Shown here: piece after piece, positions 8,274-17,700 of the stretch
How the letters are laid out: each line of letters starts with the position of its first letter
How positions within the stretch are numbered: position 1 is the first letter of the stretch
Assembly: GCA_037443425.1 (NCBI GenBank)
Contig: JBBIOI010000024.1
Location: forward strand, 1-33,865
Reading direction: 5' to 3'
Source: JBBIOI01 sp037443425
GTDB taxonomy: Bacteria > Desulfobacterota > BSN033 > UBA1163
DNA length: 33,865 nt
The notes under the pieces: generated by a model
Database searches by the model: none
Seen by the model: only the letters and a program-made list of their open reading frames with translations
Told to the model about the DNA's origin: nothing
Made by a program: the position numbers and the translations under genes

Positions 8274-8493
8274 AGAGACTTCTAAAAAAGTTTTTTAAAG
8301 ACTGGCGAGGTAGGGTTCAAAACCCTTCGAATGCGGGCTTTTAATGTATAAATTTCTAACAATCGCTTAAGAAAACCGCTATTAATTTAAGGGGATTAAT
8401 CAATAGAGCTAATCTATAAAAGATATCCGCTTGAAGGCTTTTTCATCCCACCTCCCCACTATGAAAATATTTTTAAATTGTTTTTAAGAGGTC
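8274..8493. repeat. MITE-like intergenic element with imperfect terminal inverted repeats
   Basis: The left end reads GAGACTTCTAAAAAA; the right end, reverse-complemented, reads GACCTCTTAAAAA. Sequence inside both ends is shared with other intergenic sites. GACTGGCGAGGTAGGGTTCAA (8301 on) resembles GACTGGGGAGGTGAGGTTCAA at 26525. The reverse complement of 8441-8493 (CATAGTGGGG...GAAAAAGCCTTC) matches 21241-21300. No open frame lies inside. Confidence 0.55.
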
Positions 8494-8519
8494 TAAAAGA
8501 AAGTCCTGAAGTAGTTAAC

Positions 8520-8605
8520 CCCTCCATACCTCCCCTTAAGATAAGGGATGGCAAGGTGACCCCAGATTGTCATTGCGAGGCAAAGCCGAAGCAATCTCAT
8601 TTTTA
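8520..8605. repeat. Intergenic repeat copy 1 (TCATTGCGAG family)
   Basis: CTCCATACCTCCCCTTAAG followed by GGCAAGGTG, then TCATTGCGAGGCAAAGCCG and AAGCAATCTC. The same blocks appear inverted at about 26633-26763, so this is a fragment of a dispersed family. The rest of the 8204-8618 spacer holds only the bam promoter and the MITE-like element. Confidence 0.7.
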
Positions 8606-8618
8606 AAAATCATTTAAA

Positions 8619-9806
8619 TTAAATAGCTTCTCTCAAAATTTGAATTGGATGAAGCACCTGTTTCCCTGTGAGGTGTCTAAGCTGGATCCTACAGCCCTCA
8701 CAATCAGTAAGTATTATTTCAGGATTTAATCTTTTTATAGCTTCATTCAGGTACTTTCCAATCTCTTGAGAAATATTATATTTTTCTTTTTTAAATCCAA
8801 ACGTTCCTCCCAAACCACAACAGTCAGCATTTATATATTCTATTTTAAGATCTGGTATAAGCCTCAGTATTTCCATGGCGGGAAGGCCTATGCCAAGGGT
8901 TTTTAAATGACAGGGAGCGAAATAAGCAGTATTTAATGGGATACTTTTAAACCTCAAATTTAGATTGCCTGATTCCTTTAGGTCTCTAAGGAACTCAAAG
9001 ATATCAAATAAATGATTAGAAATCTCTTTAGCTTCGGGCATACCAAGAAGTCTATAATATTCGTGCTTGATCATATAGCCACAGCTTGTAGATGTAAATA
9101 TGATATCAAGACCGGAACGAATCGGACTTAAAAGTAATGATAAATTTTTTAGTGCAGATTTTTTTGCACCTTTTAAATCTCCATTACCAATCATTGGCAT
9201 CCCGCAGCATCTCTGTTTTGGTAGTATCACTTCGAAATCATTGGCCTCGAGGACCTCGATTGTAGCCTTACCAACCTCAACCTCATTTGTATTTGTGTAA
9301 CATCCGTAAAAATAGGCAACCTTTCTTCTACCTTTTGAAATATGACTTTTAAACCATTTTTCAAGTGTCTGATTGCAATATTCTGGGAGATTCCTTCTTT
9401 TTTCAATCCCCAAAAACCTATCAAGAAACCACTTTATCACAGAAGTTTTTATACTTATATTAAAAAGAGATGAAAATATACTTCCCAGTTTTCCAAAAAG
9501 ATGTATGTGGCTTAAAAACCAATCCCTTAATGGCCTTCCCTTGTCTTCCAGATATTTTGCCTTTGCTTTGAGATTTAAATAAGATATATTGACCCCTGAG
9601 GGACATGAAAGATCACAAAGGTGACATCCAATACATAATTCAATCCATGAATCAACAGATGGGTCTTTTGACTTTCTAAATCTCTCAGATGCTGGTCCAG
9701 CCTGTTTTGGTCCCGGGAAATTACTACTTACACGTGATACAGGACAGACAGCCATACATGCTGAACATCGAATACAGATATCTGAATTATTTTTAAAGTC
9801 ATTCAT
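8619..9806 (-). CDS. glpC: Anaerobic glycerol-3-phosphate dehydrogenase subunit C
   Basis: This 395-residue iron-sulfur subunit passes electrons from GlpAB to the membrane quinone pool. Two ferredoxin motifs are at the N-terminus, CIRCSACMAVCP (about 11-22) and CIGCHLCDLSCPSG (about 58-71). Two CCG domains follow, with FYGCYTNTNE, QRCCGMPMIGNGD, FAPCHLKTLG and DCCGLGGTFGFK. The length matches GlpC (about 395). It starts 3 nt after the glpB stop and is last in a glpABC operon. No strong transmembrane helix is evident; GlpC is thought to associate peripherally. Other CCG proteins look similar, but the gene order settles the call. Confidence 0.93.
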   Translation of the reverse strand: MNDFKNNSDICIRCSACMAVCPVSRVSSNFPGPKQAGPASERFRKSKDPSVDSWIELCIGCHLCDLSCPSGVNISYLNLKAKAKYLEDKGRPLRDWFLSHIHLFGKLGSIFSSLFNISIKTSVIKWFLDRFLGIEKRRNLPEYCNQTLEKWFKSHISKGRRKVAYFYGCYTNTNEVEVGKATIEVLEANDFEVILPKQRCCGMPMIGNGDLKGAKKSALKNLSLLLSPIRSGLDIIFTSTSCGYMIKHEYYRLLGMPEAKEISNHLFDIFEFLRDLKESGNLNLRFKSIPLNTAYFAPCHLKTLGIGLPAMEILRLIPDLKIEYINADCCGLGGTFGFKKEKYNISQEIGKYLNEAIKRLNPEIILTDCEGCRIQLRHLTGKQVLHPIQILREAI

Positions 9807-9809
9807 AGT

Positions 9810-11036
9810 TTATACTTCAAAAGCCTTTTTTGCTGCCATATATCCTGTGGAGATCTCGATTCCCTCCTTAGACTTTTCATCAAAGTAATTATGTTCAGAT
9901 AGAATAGTTCCACAGACCCATAGATTTTCTACTATTATTTCTCCCTTTTCAGATATTGGTTGAAAATTTGAATTTACTGTAATTCCTGCCCTATGTATAG
10001 GATGTCTGCCAAAGAATGAACTATCGAACCAATCTTTTTGGAATCTAGTGAATGAGACAGGTAGATTAAATAACGATTCAGAGATGAAATTTGATTGGGC
10101 CTGGAGGCCTCCTCCTATAAAACGACCTGTGGCAAGTATGTAACGGTCTGCCATGTATAGGCTTTTATTAGGTGGATTATAGACTTCAATACCCTCACAG
10201 ATCTTTCCTTTCAAAATTGAATTAGTAACTTTGTAACCAGAAATAAGAGTTGCTCCTTTTTCAATAAGCCACTGTTTGAAGTAATTAAAAATTCTTAAGC
10301 CAAGTATAGAGGGAGGAAGAGTTGGTATTTCAAAAATCTTTACCTCTATCAATCGCTCTAAATCTTTCTTTACATCAGAGGAAAAATCAATTCCAAGCAC
10401 TGCTGGAAGTCCGATATATCTTTCTTTCTTTAAATATTTTTTTATCTCCTTGGCAACTATTTCCCTGAAATCCCTCTTTTCGAATAATCTTGCCATCTGA
10501 GTCTGTGTAACTTCATTACTGATCAACTCAGGATATGAAAGCGTAATTCCATTACAGCCAATCCTTCGGGAGATAAGATCAGCATAAAAATCTTTTAATC
10601 CCCTAAATCCTATTATAAGGGATTTTATAAGGGATTCTTCTTTGCCTCCATTCCATGAAACCATGGTTGGTGGTATTAAATATGTGGGCTTAAATGTCCC
10701 TAAGGGGGTAGGAATCAAACAGTTTCTATCATCTTCATTCCTGAAAGTGTAATTGGATGGAAATACGGAGTTAAATGCCCTGAGTGATTCCTTTATTATT
10801 TCAGAATCAACCTTTCCATATGGATGGCGAGGATATTCTTTTATCCACTGACAAATACCATCTAATACATTCACACTTGGTGGAATCGAGCCTAAAAGGT
10901 CTATTGTATTCGAAAAAAGACAGATTGTCCCCATTCCCTTTCCTATAATTAGGACCTTTTTCCCCATTTCAACAGCTGTTTTTGCAGCCATCAACCCAGA
11001 AAGTCCAATTCCAATAACGATAAGGTCAAATTTCAT
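9810..11036 (-). CDS. glpB: Anaerobic glycerol-3-phosphate dehydrogenase subunit B
   Basis: This is a 408-residue flavoprotein. The N-terminal dinucleotide fold MKFDLIVIGIGLSGLMAAKTA is typical of GlpB. Further family features are LPPSILGLR, YILATGRFIGGGL and the C-terminal VCGTILSEHNYF followed by EGIEISTGYMAAK. With GlpA it forms the catalytic dimer that oxidizes sn-glycerol-3-phosphate to dihydroxyacetone phosphate. It is 7 nt downstream of glpA and 3 nt upstream of glpC. Its length is close to E. coli GlpB (about 419). No truncation is visible. Confidence 0.93.
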   Translation of the reverse strand: MKFDLIVIGIGLSGLMAAKTAVEMGKKVLIIGKGMGTICLFSNTIDLLGSIPPSVNVLDGICQWIKEYPRHPYGKVDSEIIKESLRAFNSVFPSNYTFRNEDDRNCLIPTPLGTFKPTYLIPPTMVSWNGGKEESLIKSLIIGFRGLKDFYADLISRRIGCNGITLSYPELISNEVTQTQMARLFEKRDFREIVAKEIKKYLKKERYIGLPAVLGIDFSSDVKKDLERLIEVKIFEIPTLPPSILGLRIFNYFKQWLIEKGATLISGYKVTNSILKGKICEGIEVYNPPNKSLYMADRYILATGRFIGGGLQAQSNFISESLFNLPVSFTRFQKDWFDSSFFGRHPIHRAGITVNSNFQPISEKGEIIVENLWVCGTILSEHNYFDEKSKEGIEISTGYMAAKKAFEV

Positions 11037-11043
11037 AAATCCT

Positions 11044-12576
11044 TCACTCTTTAAGATTTAAAATTCCCTTATATATACCTTCGATCAGTTCTTCCTCTCT
11101 AATAGAGTCTCCCCACAAAATTGGACGAATACCTCTCCATCTTTCTTCAAGTAATTTTTTTAAGACCTCTATGGGTTCGTTTATATCCTTTCTTATTTCC
11201 ATGAGGACTCCAGTAAACCTGTAGATGCAGAAACCGCCCTGACATGTCCCTTTTGCAATTCTTAAACGATGAAGAATATCTAAGGGATCTTTCATGGTTT
11301 CAGACTTTAAGATATCTTCAATCTCTTCTCTACTAACAAGTTCACAATCACAAATGATTTGGGTTTTCTTCTTTATGCAGGATTCTTCAATCAATTTAAG
11401 TCTGTCTTTTAACTCTTTTTTTTGATTTATCTCAGGCAAAGGGGTAATGTGTGTAGAACAGGGTTCATCTATTCCCATCTTTTGACAAACAAGATCTGAT
11501 GCCTTTTCCGCCATTAAACGATAGGTTATAAGTTTTCCACCTGTTATTGTAATTAGATTCTTCAATCCATCTCTTTCTCCGTGATCAATTAAAGCAAATC
11601 CCCTACTTATACTTCTATCGTCTCCTTCATTTTGACCCTGATATAAAGGCCTGATCCCAGAATAGGCACGGATAAATCTTGATGATCTTATTGCAGGAAT
11701 CATCTTTATTGCCTCTTCTATTAAAAGAGATACCTCCTCATCAGTGACATCAAAGTAATCAGGGCTTTCAACCCTTATAGATGTAGTCCCTAAGATCGAA
11801 ACCGTATGGTTTGGGACAATTATATCTCCATCAGAGGGAGGTCTTAATCGATTAATCACCATCTGGTTTAACCTTTGATTTGTGATTAGCATCGATCCCT
11901 TAGATAATGCGATTGGTAATCTTAAACCCACAAGCATAAGAAAACGGTTTGTCCATGCACCAGTAGAATTAATAACATAGGATGGCTCAATTAGATATTC
12001 CTCACCATTTAAAAGATCCTTTGCTAAAACATTCTTTATTTTATTCTCCTGAATTGTCAAATGAGTGGCTTCAGTATGAAGAAGAAATCTTGCCCCATGT
12101 GCTTCAGCATCTTTCTTATTTGAAAAGACAAGCTCAAATGGATCTATAGACCCATCTGGCACTTTTATAGCATACTTTATCTCATGACTTAGATTTGGCT
12201 CGAGATAGAGTATTTCGTCTCGGGATAGAATCTGTGTAGGGATGCCTGCCTTTTCGCATGACATTATAAATAGGTCTTTAAATTCTGGACTATCATGAGG
12301 CAAACTGATAAAAAGACCCCCTGTGTCTTCAATACAATGTGGTGCTATCTTTTTAAGGATTCTATTCTCAATGATACACTCCTTTGCAGCTTCAGGATCT
12401 GATACAGCATATCTTGCACCACTGTGCAAAAGACCATGATTTCTTCCAGATGCACCTGAGAGGAGGTCTCCCTTTTCGAGCAATACACATGGTATTCCCC
12501 TTAATGATAAATCTCTTGCAATGCCAACTCCTGTTACGCCTCCACCAATGATTAAGACTTCGGTATTTATTTTCAT
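11044..12576 (-). CDS. glpA: Anaerobic glycerol-3-phosphate dehydrogenase subunit A
   Basis: This 510-residue FAD-dependent catalytic subunit oxidizes glycerol-3-phosphate. The FAD motif LIIGGGVTGVGIARDLSLRG is at the N-terminus, followed by GASGRNHGLLHSGARYA, which is characteristic of the GlpA/GlpD family. TGGKLITYRLMAE is the conserved C-terminal DAO block. After it comes a BFD-like 2Fe-2S domain with IICDCELVS and GTCQGGFC. At 510 residues it is slightly shorter than E. coli GlpA (about 540). The start ATG 12574-12576 has no clear Shine-Dalgarno sequence and only 58 nt separates it from the divergent kinase gene, so the leader must be short. No glycerol kinase or facilitator is in the window. 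Confidence 0.94.
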   Translation of the reverse strand: MKINTEVLIIGGGVTGVGIARDLSLRGIPCVLLEKGDLLSGASGRNHGLLHSGARYAVSDPEAAKECIIENRILKKIAPHCIEDTGGLFISLPHDSPEFKDLFIMSCEKAGIPTQILSRDEILYLEPNLSHEIKYAIKVPDGSIDPFELVFSNKKDAEAHGARFLLHTEATHLTIQENKIKNVLAKDLLNGEEYLIEPSYVINSTGAWTNRFLMLVGLRLPIALSKGSMLITNQRLNQMVINRLRPPSDGDIIVPNHTVSILGTTSIRVESPDYFDVTDEEVSLLIEEAIKMIPAIRSSRFIRAYSGIRPLYQGQNEGDDRSISRGFALIDHGERDGLKNLITITGGKLITYRLMAEKASDLVCQKMGIDEPCSTHITPLPEINQKKELKDRLKLIEESCIKKKTQIICDCELVSREEIEDILKSETMKDPLDILHRLRIAKGTCQGGFCIYRFTGVLMEIRKDINEPIEVLKKLLEERWRGIRPILWGDSIREEELIEGIYKGILNLKE

Positions 12577-12599
12577 TTAAAAAATTTCTAACATATTTA

Positions 12600-12627
12600 T
12601 TGACTTTTTCAAATAATTAAATAAAAT
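12600..12627 (+). promoter_or_regulatory. Candidate promoter of the PAS kinase (leaderless)
   Basis: TTGACT (12600-12605), 16-nt spacer, TAAAAT (12622-12627). The start codon begins at 12635, about where transcription would start, so the mRNA would be leaderless or nearly so. The same 58-bp spacer must hold the divergent glpA promoter. Confidence 0.5.
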
Positions 12628-12634
12628 GTGATAC

Positions 12635-13738
12635 ATGGTGAAAGCAATCGAGACTAATCGTTATTTACTCTTAGATTTATTACATTTTGCCATTATTTTG
12701 ACTGATATACACTCTAACATACTCTTTGCTAATCGCTACAGCGAGATTCTTCTTGGTTATGAAAAAAGAGAGATGGAGGGCCAGAGGATAAGGATATTTT
12801 TCTTCGATGAGGATCTTTTATATATGTTACCCAATATAATCTATCTCACCATATATCAGAATGGTTTTGAGGGGGAGATACTCTTAAGGCAAAGGGATGG
12901 TAAAAAGGTCTTTGTCAATCTATCCACATCATCATTTAGGGAGGATGGGGAGACATTTTTGATATTTTCTTTCCAGGAGATTCAGAGGCTTAAAAAACTC
13001 GAAACCGAAAGATTAGGGATGAGCCGTTTAGCAAATATTGGTTTAATGGTCGAAGAGATTGCCCATCAAATTCGAAACCCTGTTGTTTCAATTGGAGGAT
13101 ATGCAAATCGTTTAAAAAAGACATTACCCTCATCATCGAAAGGTAAATTTTATCTCGATAAGATTGTCAATGAAACAAACAAACTCGAGACAATGCTTCG
13201 AAGAATAGAAGAGGTTGTATTAATTCAAGCCCCTGTTTTTAAGAAAGAGGATGTAAGAGAGGTTATAGAAGAGGTGAGTCGTTCAATTATTAAAAGGGCA
13301 AATGAAATGGGTGTTACTTTAAATCTTGAAACAGGATCGCTGAGAGGAGAGGAATATTTCTTTATTGATAGAACCTTAATAATTAAAGCGTTAAATTATA
13401 TACTCCAAAATAGCCTCGATGCAGTCATTCCGGTAAAGGAGAATAAGAAAAGGTCTATTATCAATATCTCTGTCCTTCAGGAGGATGAGAACATAAGAAT
13501 CTCAATCTCTGATAGAGGGACTGGCATACGAAAAAAGGATATTGGAAGGGTCTTTGATCCATTTTTTTCAACAAGACCTGAAAAGGTTGGATTAGGTTTA
13601 ACTTTTGTAAAAAGGGTGATTGATGAACACAAAGGGACAATAAGGATTCAGAGTCAATTGGGAAAAGGAACAACAGCGATAATTTCTATTCCAGTAGACA
13701 GGCGTCGGGCAATAAGAAGAAAATTGTTCTCTTTGTAA
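12635..13738 (+). CDS. Cytoplasmic PAS-domain sensor histidine kinase
   Basis: This is a 367-residue kinase without membrane segments. An N-terminal PAS domain (about 10-120; FAIILTDIHSNILFANRYSE) is followed by a HisKA H-box EEIAHQIRNPVVSIGGYANR with phosphoacceptor His144, and an HATPase with N-box LQNSLDAV, G1 SDRGTGI, F-box DPFFSTRP and G2 GLGLTFVKR. The length suits a soluble one-PAS kinase. It is transcribed divergently from glpABC across 58 bp. No response regulator gene is adjacent, so it is either an orphan or partnered elsewhere. The start ATG 12635 has no ribosome site. Its signal and target are unknown. Confidence 0.93.
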   Translation: MVKAIETNRYLLLDLLHFAIILTDIHSNILFANRYSEILLGYEKREMEGQRIRIFFFDEDLLYMLPNIIYLTIYQNGFEGEILLRQRDGKKVFVNLSTSSFREDGETFLIFSFQEIQRLKKLETERLGMSRLANIGLMVEEIAHQIRNPVVSIGGYANRLKKTLPSSSKGKFYLDKIVNETNKLETMLRRIEEVVLIQAPVFKKEDVREVIEEVSRSIIKRANEMGVTLNLETGSLRGEEYFFIDRTLIIKALNYILQNSLDAVIPVKENKKRSIINISVLQEDENIRISISDRGTGIRKKDIGRVFDPFFSTRPEKVGLGLTFVKRVIDEHKGTIRIQSQLGKGTTAIISIPVDRRRAIRRKLFSL

Positions 13739-13795
13739 CTGAAGTCCATAAAGGTGTTTACTTTACAATAATTCAAGAGGTCAACTAAGTGAGGG

Positions 13796-13823
13796 TTGAC
13801 ATCGTTCTTATAAGAGTTAAAAT
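13796..13823 (+). promoter_or_regulatory. Promoter of the BFN-domain gene
   Basis: TTGACA (13796-13801), 16-nt spacer, TAAAAT (13818-13823), with the start codon about 30 nt downstream and AAAGGAGA directly before it. Confidence 0.65.
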
Positions 13824-13853
13824 ATGAATTAAAATATTATTCAAAGGAGATTT

Positions 13854-14354
13854 ATGGAAAGGGAGATGTTAGAGGTTAAAGTTTTGGGGATTATTTTGGA
13901 TCCAAAAAATTCAAACCCCGTAGTTGTACTTGTTGATCTTGCAGGGAAAAAGGCACTACCGATATGGATCGGAGTCTTCGAGGCCGATGCAATTTCACGG
14001 GGTCTTGAAGAGATAGTTACATTTCGACCAATGACACATGACCTGATGAAACAGATTCTCGATACATTTAATGCTTCCCTAACAAAAGTAGTTATATGTG
14101 ATCTTAAAGATAACACATATTATGCAAACCTCTATTTGAATGTTGAAGGTAAAGAGATAATTGTTGATAGTAGACCAAGTGATGCCATCGCCCTTGCAGT
14201 TAGAACGAGGTCCCCAATCTTTATTGCTGATTCAGTTGTTGAGGCAACAAAAAATCTTGACCTATTAGCCTCAAATCTTTTAGAAGAACAGGATGAACTC
14301 AAGGCAATAATCGAAAATATGAAACCAGAAGACTTCGGTAAATATAAGATGTAA
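13854..14354 (+). CDS. DUF151 / bifunctional nuclease (BFN) domain protein
   Basis: This is a 166-residue single-domain protein of the BFN family. Family marks are VVVLVDLAGKKALPIWIGVFEA near the N-terminus, RPMTHDLMKQILDTF in the middle, and EIIVDSRPSDAIALAVRTRSPIF, the most conserved block. Related proteins have been reported to have DNase/RNase activity in plants, and thermophile structures form trimers; the bacterial role is unsettled. An AAAGGAG site lies directly before ATG 13854. The gene is monocistronic as far as can be seen, between a kinase and a regulator operon. A C-terminal helix of about 25 residues follows the core. Confidence 0.9.
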   Translation: MEREMLEVKVLGIILDPKNSNPVVVLVDLAGKKALPIWIGVFEADAISRGLEEIVTFRPMTHDLMKQILDTFNASLTKVVICDLKDNTYYANLYLNVEGKEIIVDSRPSDAIALAVRTRSPIFIADSVVEATKNLDLLASNLLEEQDELKAIIENMKPEDFGKYKM

Positions 14355-14520
14355 AAGCCATTTCATAAAGATAAATCCATTTATTAAGAATTGTTCAAAA
14401 ACTATCCACAAACTGACAAAATGTATTTACGAGAGGTTATAAAAAGGCCCCTCCTGGAAGATTCCTCTAAAAATTAAATTTTCATTAAAAATCAAATATT
14501 TATAATATTTTCGATTTTTC

Positions 14521-14537
14521 AGGCATAAATTTTGCTT
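14521..14537 (+). promoter_or_regulatory. Candidate sigma54-type promoter
   Basis: AGGCATAAATTTTGCTT keeps the GG-N10-GC spacing (GG 14522-14523, GC 14534-14535) and the GGCA / TTTGC halves of the -24/-12 consensus. It lies about 45 nt before the HTH gene. AT-rich DNA gives such matches by chance now and then. The rest of the 14355-14578 spacer shows nothing else I can name. Confidence 0.4.
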
Positions 14538-14578
14538 AAATAAAATCGATAAAAATTGAGATAAATGGAGAAACATTA

Positions 14579-14761
14579 ATGCCAATAGAAGAAAGGGATA
14601 ATGTTTTAACAACAGATGAGGCAATAAGGTACCTAAAGATTTCGAAGCCGACCTTTCTTAAATATATAAAACTTGGAAGGATAAAGGCGATAAAGGCTGG
14701 TAAAGGCTGGAGGATTCTGCAGTCAGAATTAAACCGTTTTTTAAGAGGAGAAGTGAATTGA
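14579..14761 (+). CDS. Small excisionase-like helix-turn-helix protein
   Basis: This 60-residue protein is almost entirely one HTH_17/MerR-like domain of the excisionase family: LTTDEAIRYLKISKPTFLKY, then GRIKAIKAGKGWRI, the wing, then LQSELNRFL. It should bind DNA. A weak ATGGAGA site lies upstream. Its TGA stop overlaps the TTG start of the giant hybrid kinase by 4 bp, so the two are translated together. No integrase or phage gene is nearby, so a regulatory role, perhaps tied to the kinase, is more likely than excision. The partnership is inferred from gene overlap only. Confidence 0.85.
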   Translation: MPIEERDNVLTTDEAIRYLKISKPTFLKYIKLGRIKAIKAGKGWRILQSELNRFLRGEVN

Positions 14762-17700
14762 TTATTAAGAAGATTAAAAGAAGTTTTACCATCAAATGGA
14801 TTTTACTATACATCTTTCTTACCACATTTATAATATCAATCTCTGGTTTTATCATGTTGAGAATTTATCGAGCAGATCTAAAACGTTCCATATTAGAAAG
14901 ACAGAGTATTGAAGCACTTTTTATGACTGAAAGGATTGAAGTCTTTTTCAAAAAGATTGAAAACCAATTTCTATTCATTAAAAAAGATGAAAGTTTCATA
15001 AATAAAAATCTTATTCATACAAAAAGGCATTTAGAGAATCTATTATACCTTACAGATTATTTTTCAGAAATAGCATTGATTGATCATCGTGGTTATGAGA
15101 TATTGAGTGTATCATATGAGATGGAGAGAAAGTCATTTGATAAGATTGACCCAGTCAATAGTGAGATGTTTAAAGTAGTTTCGAAAGGTCGTACTTATTA
15201 TGGTGATTTATTCCTCACAAAGGATTTAAAACCTTCAATAATAATAGGGGTCCCAGTTTTAAGTTCAAATAATAAAATAGCGGGTATAATTGTAGGAAAA
15301 ATAAATCTTGAAAGTTTATGGAAAATGTTAATACAGTCACAGATTGAAACAAGAAAGATTCTTTATGTAATAGATGAAAAAGGGAGGATAATTGTTCATT
15401 CAGATCCAATGGAAGTCATCTGGCAGTTTGATATTGAAAGACCTCAGATTTTTAAGGAAATACTTGCAGAAAGAGATAATATCTTCGAATACCGAGATTA
15501 TAAAGGTATTAACTATTTTGTTATTGTAAGACCCGTCGGTTCGTTGGGATGGAGGCTTGTTATCCAGAATCCTTCAGATGAGTTAATGAAACCTATTAAA
15601 CAGCTAACATGGTCTCTAATTCAAACAATATTTATAATATTGGTTATTGGCTTAATCTTTAGCATTTATATCTCGAAGAGATTTGTATCTCCTATTAAGA
15701 GATTATCCACAGAGATGGGTAAGGTGCCAAAAGGAGATTTAAATATTCATATCAAACCCGAGACAGAAGATGAAATTGGAATTTTAACACAATCATTCAA
15801 TCTGATGGTTCATGAATTAAAACAATCACAGGATAAATACAGAAGGATATTTGAGGACTCAAAGGATATGATATTTGTTATCTCAAAAGATGGAAAGTTT
15901 CTCGATATTAATAAAGCAGGCTTACAATTACTTGGATACGAAAAGAAAGAAGATATTTTAAATCTTAATATTATTAATACTTTTTTAAACCCAGAAGATC
16001 ATAAAAGATTTATGGATGAAATTTCATGTAGACCATTTATTAAAGACTTTGAGACAAAGCTTAAACAGAAAGATGGAAAAGGGCTTGACGTCCTGATTAC
16101 TGCAAATGTGATCAAGGATAATTCAGGTGAGATTATATATTATGATGGAATCGTAAAAGATATAACACCACGAAAAAGGATGGAACAAGAGATTTATGAA
16201 CAGGCGAATGAGTTAAGAATATTATATGAATTTAGCTCTTTAATCAATCAAAGTCTCGAATTAAATACTGTTTTGCAAAATAGTCTTGAAAAGTTAGCAA
16301 GATTAATGGGGTTCGATATAGGGTCTATCTTTTTATATAACGAAAAAGAAGGTATCCTTGAGATGAAATATCAGTTTGGCCAGCCTGAATCTCTTTTAAA
16401 AGAGGCAAGATATTTCAAATATGGTGAGGGAGTAGTAGGAAAGGCAATAGAATTAAAGAGGACATTAATTAGCAGTGTAGATGAATTACCGCCAATCAGG
16501 CTAATTCCATTATTAAAGGAAGAAGAGATTCAGACAATCGTTGGAGTTCCCCTTTTATACAAAGGAAAAATTGTTGGTGCTATTTCGCTTTTAGGTAGGT
16601 CGGTCAGAGAACTTGATGAGAGGGAGATACATCTCATTGAAGCTATAGGAAATCAGATTGGTCTTACGATTGAGAATGCAAAGCTCTTTTCAGAAATAGT
16701 TAGGGCAAAGTCAGAATGGGAAAGGACCTTTGATGCGGTTACTGATATTATTATTATAAGGGATAAGGATTATAGGATTATTCGTGCAAATAAGGCAGCC
16801 TTTAAACGTCTTGGCTTAAAGGATGATATTATAGGGGAAAGATGCTTTGAAGTCTTTCATAGATTAGATAAACCATGTGAGGATTGTCATATCTCTGAAG
16901 TTACAAAGACAAAAGATACTTTTTATATTGAGAAAGAATCCAAGTATTTTAATGGGTTATTCCAGCACTTTATCTTTCCAATAAAGGACGATAAAGGTGA
17001 AGTTATTGCAACAGTAGAGATTGCAAGGGATATAACGGATGAAAAAAGGAGAGAGACCGAAAAAGATGTTTTAAATAACATAAATAAAGTGCTTGCATCA
17101 GGTCTAACTATAAAAGAAACATTAAAGTCAGTCTATAATGAATTAAAGAGATTGGTAGATATAAGCAGGATGAGTATCTCCATATTTAGCGAAAATCAGA
17201 AAGAGTTTACCATATTTGCACTCGAGAAGGATTATGATTATACAGAAATGAATGAAGGTCAAAAATTTCCAATAAAAGGGACAATTTTTGAAAAAATTCT
17301 TATAACCGGTCAATCGTTCTTAACAAATGATACAAACAATGGTGAATCATGGGTAGCTAAAAAATTATTGAAAGAGGGTATAAAATCATTATTGAATCTC
17401 CCTCTAATGTATCAGGGAAAGATAATCGGAACAATCAATTTTGGAAGTAAGATTATAAATGCCTTTTCTGAAAACCTCATTGATTTATTGAAACCGATTG
17501 TCTCAGGATTGGCTATATTCATTCAGAATACCCTATTGCTTGAAGAGATAAAAAGATCAGAAGAGAAATACAGAACAGTGGTTGAAGGCACACTTGATGG
17601 TGTTTGTGTGGTTGGAGATGATTATCGATTTAAGTATGTGAATGAAAAATTGGAAGAGATACAGGGCTATAGCCGTGAGGAATTGATTGGTAAGGATATA

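Noticed and set aside
14579..14761. Remnant of a prophage or integrated element because of the excisionase-like protein
   Set aside because: No integrase, attachment repeat or phage gene nearby, and the gene is coupled to a kinase.
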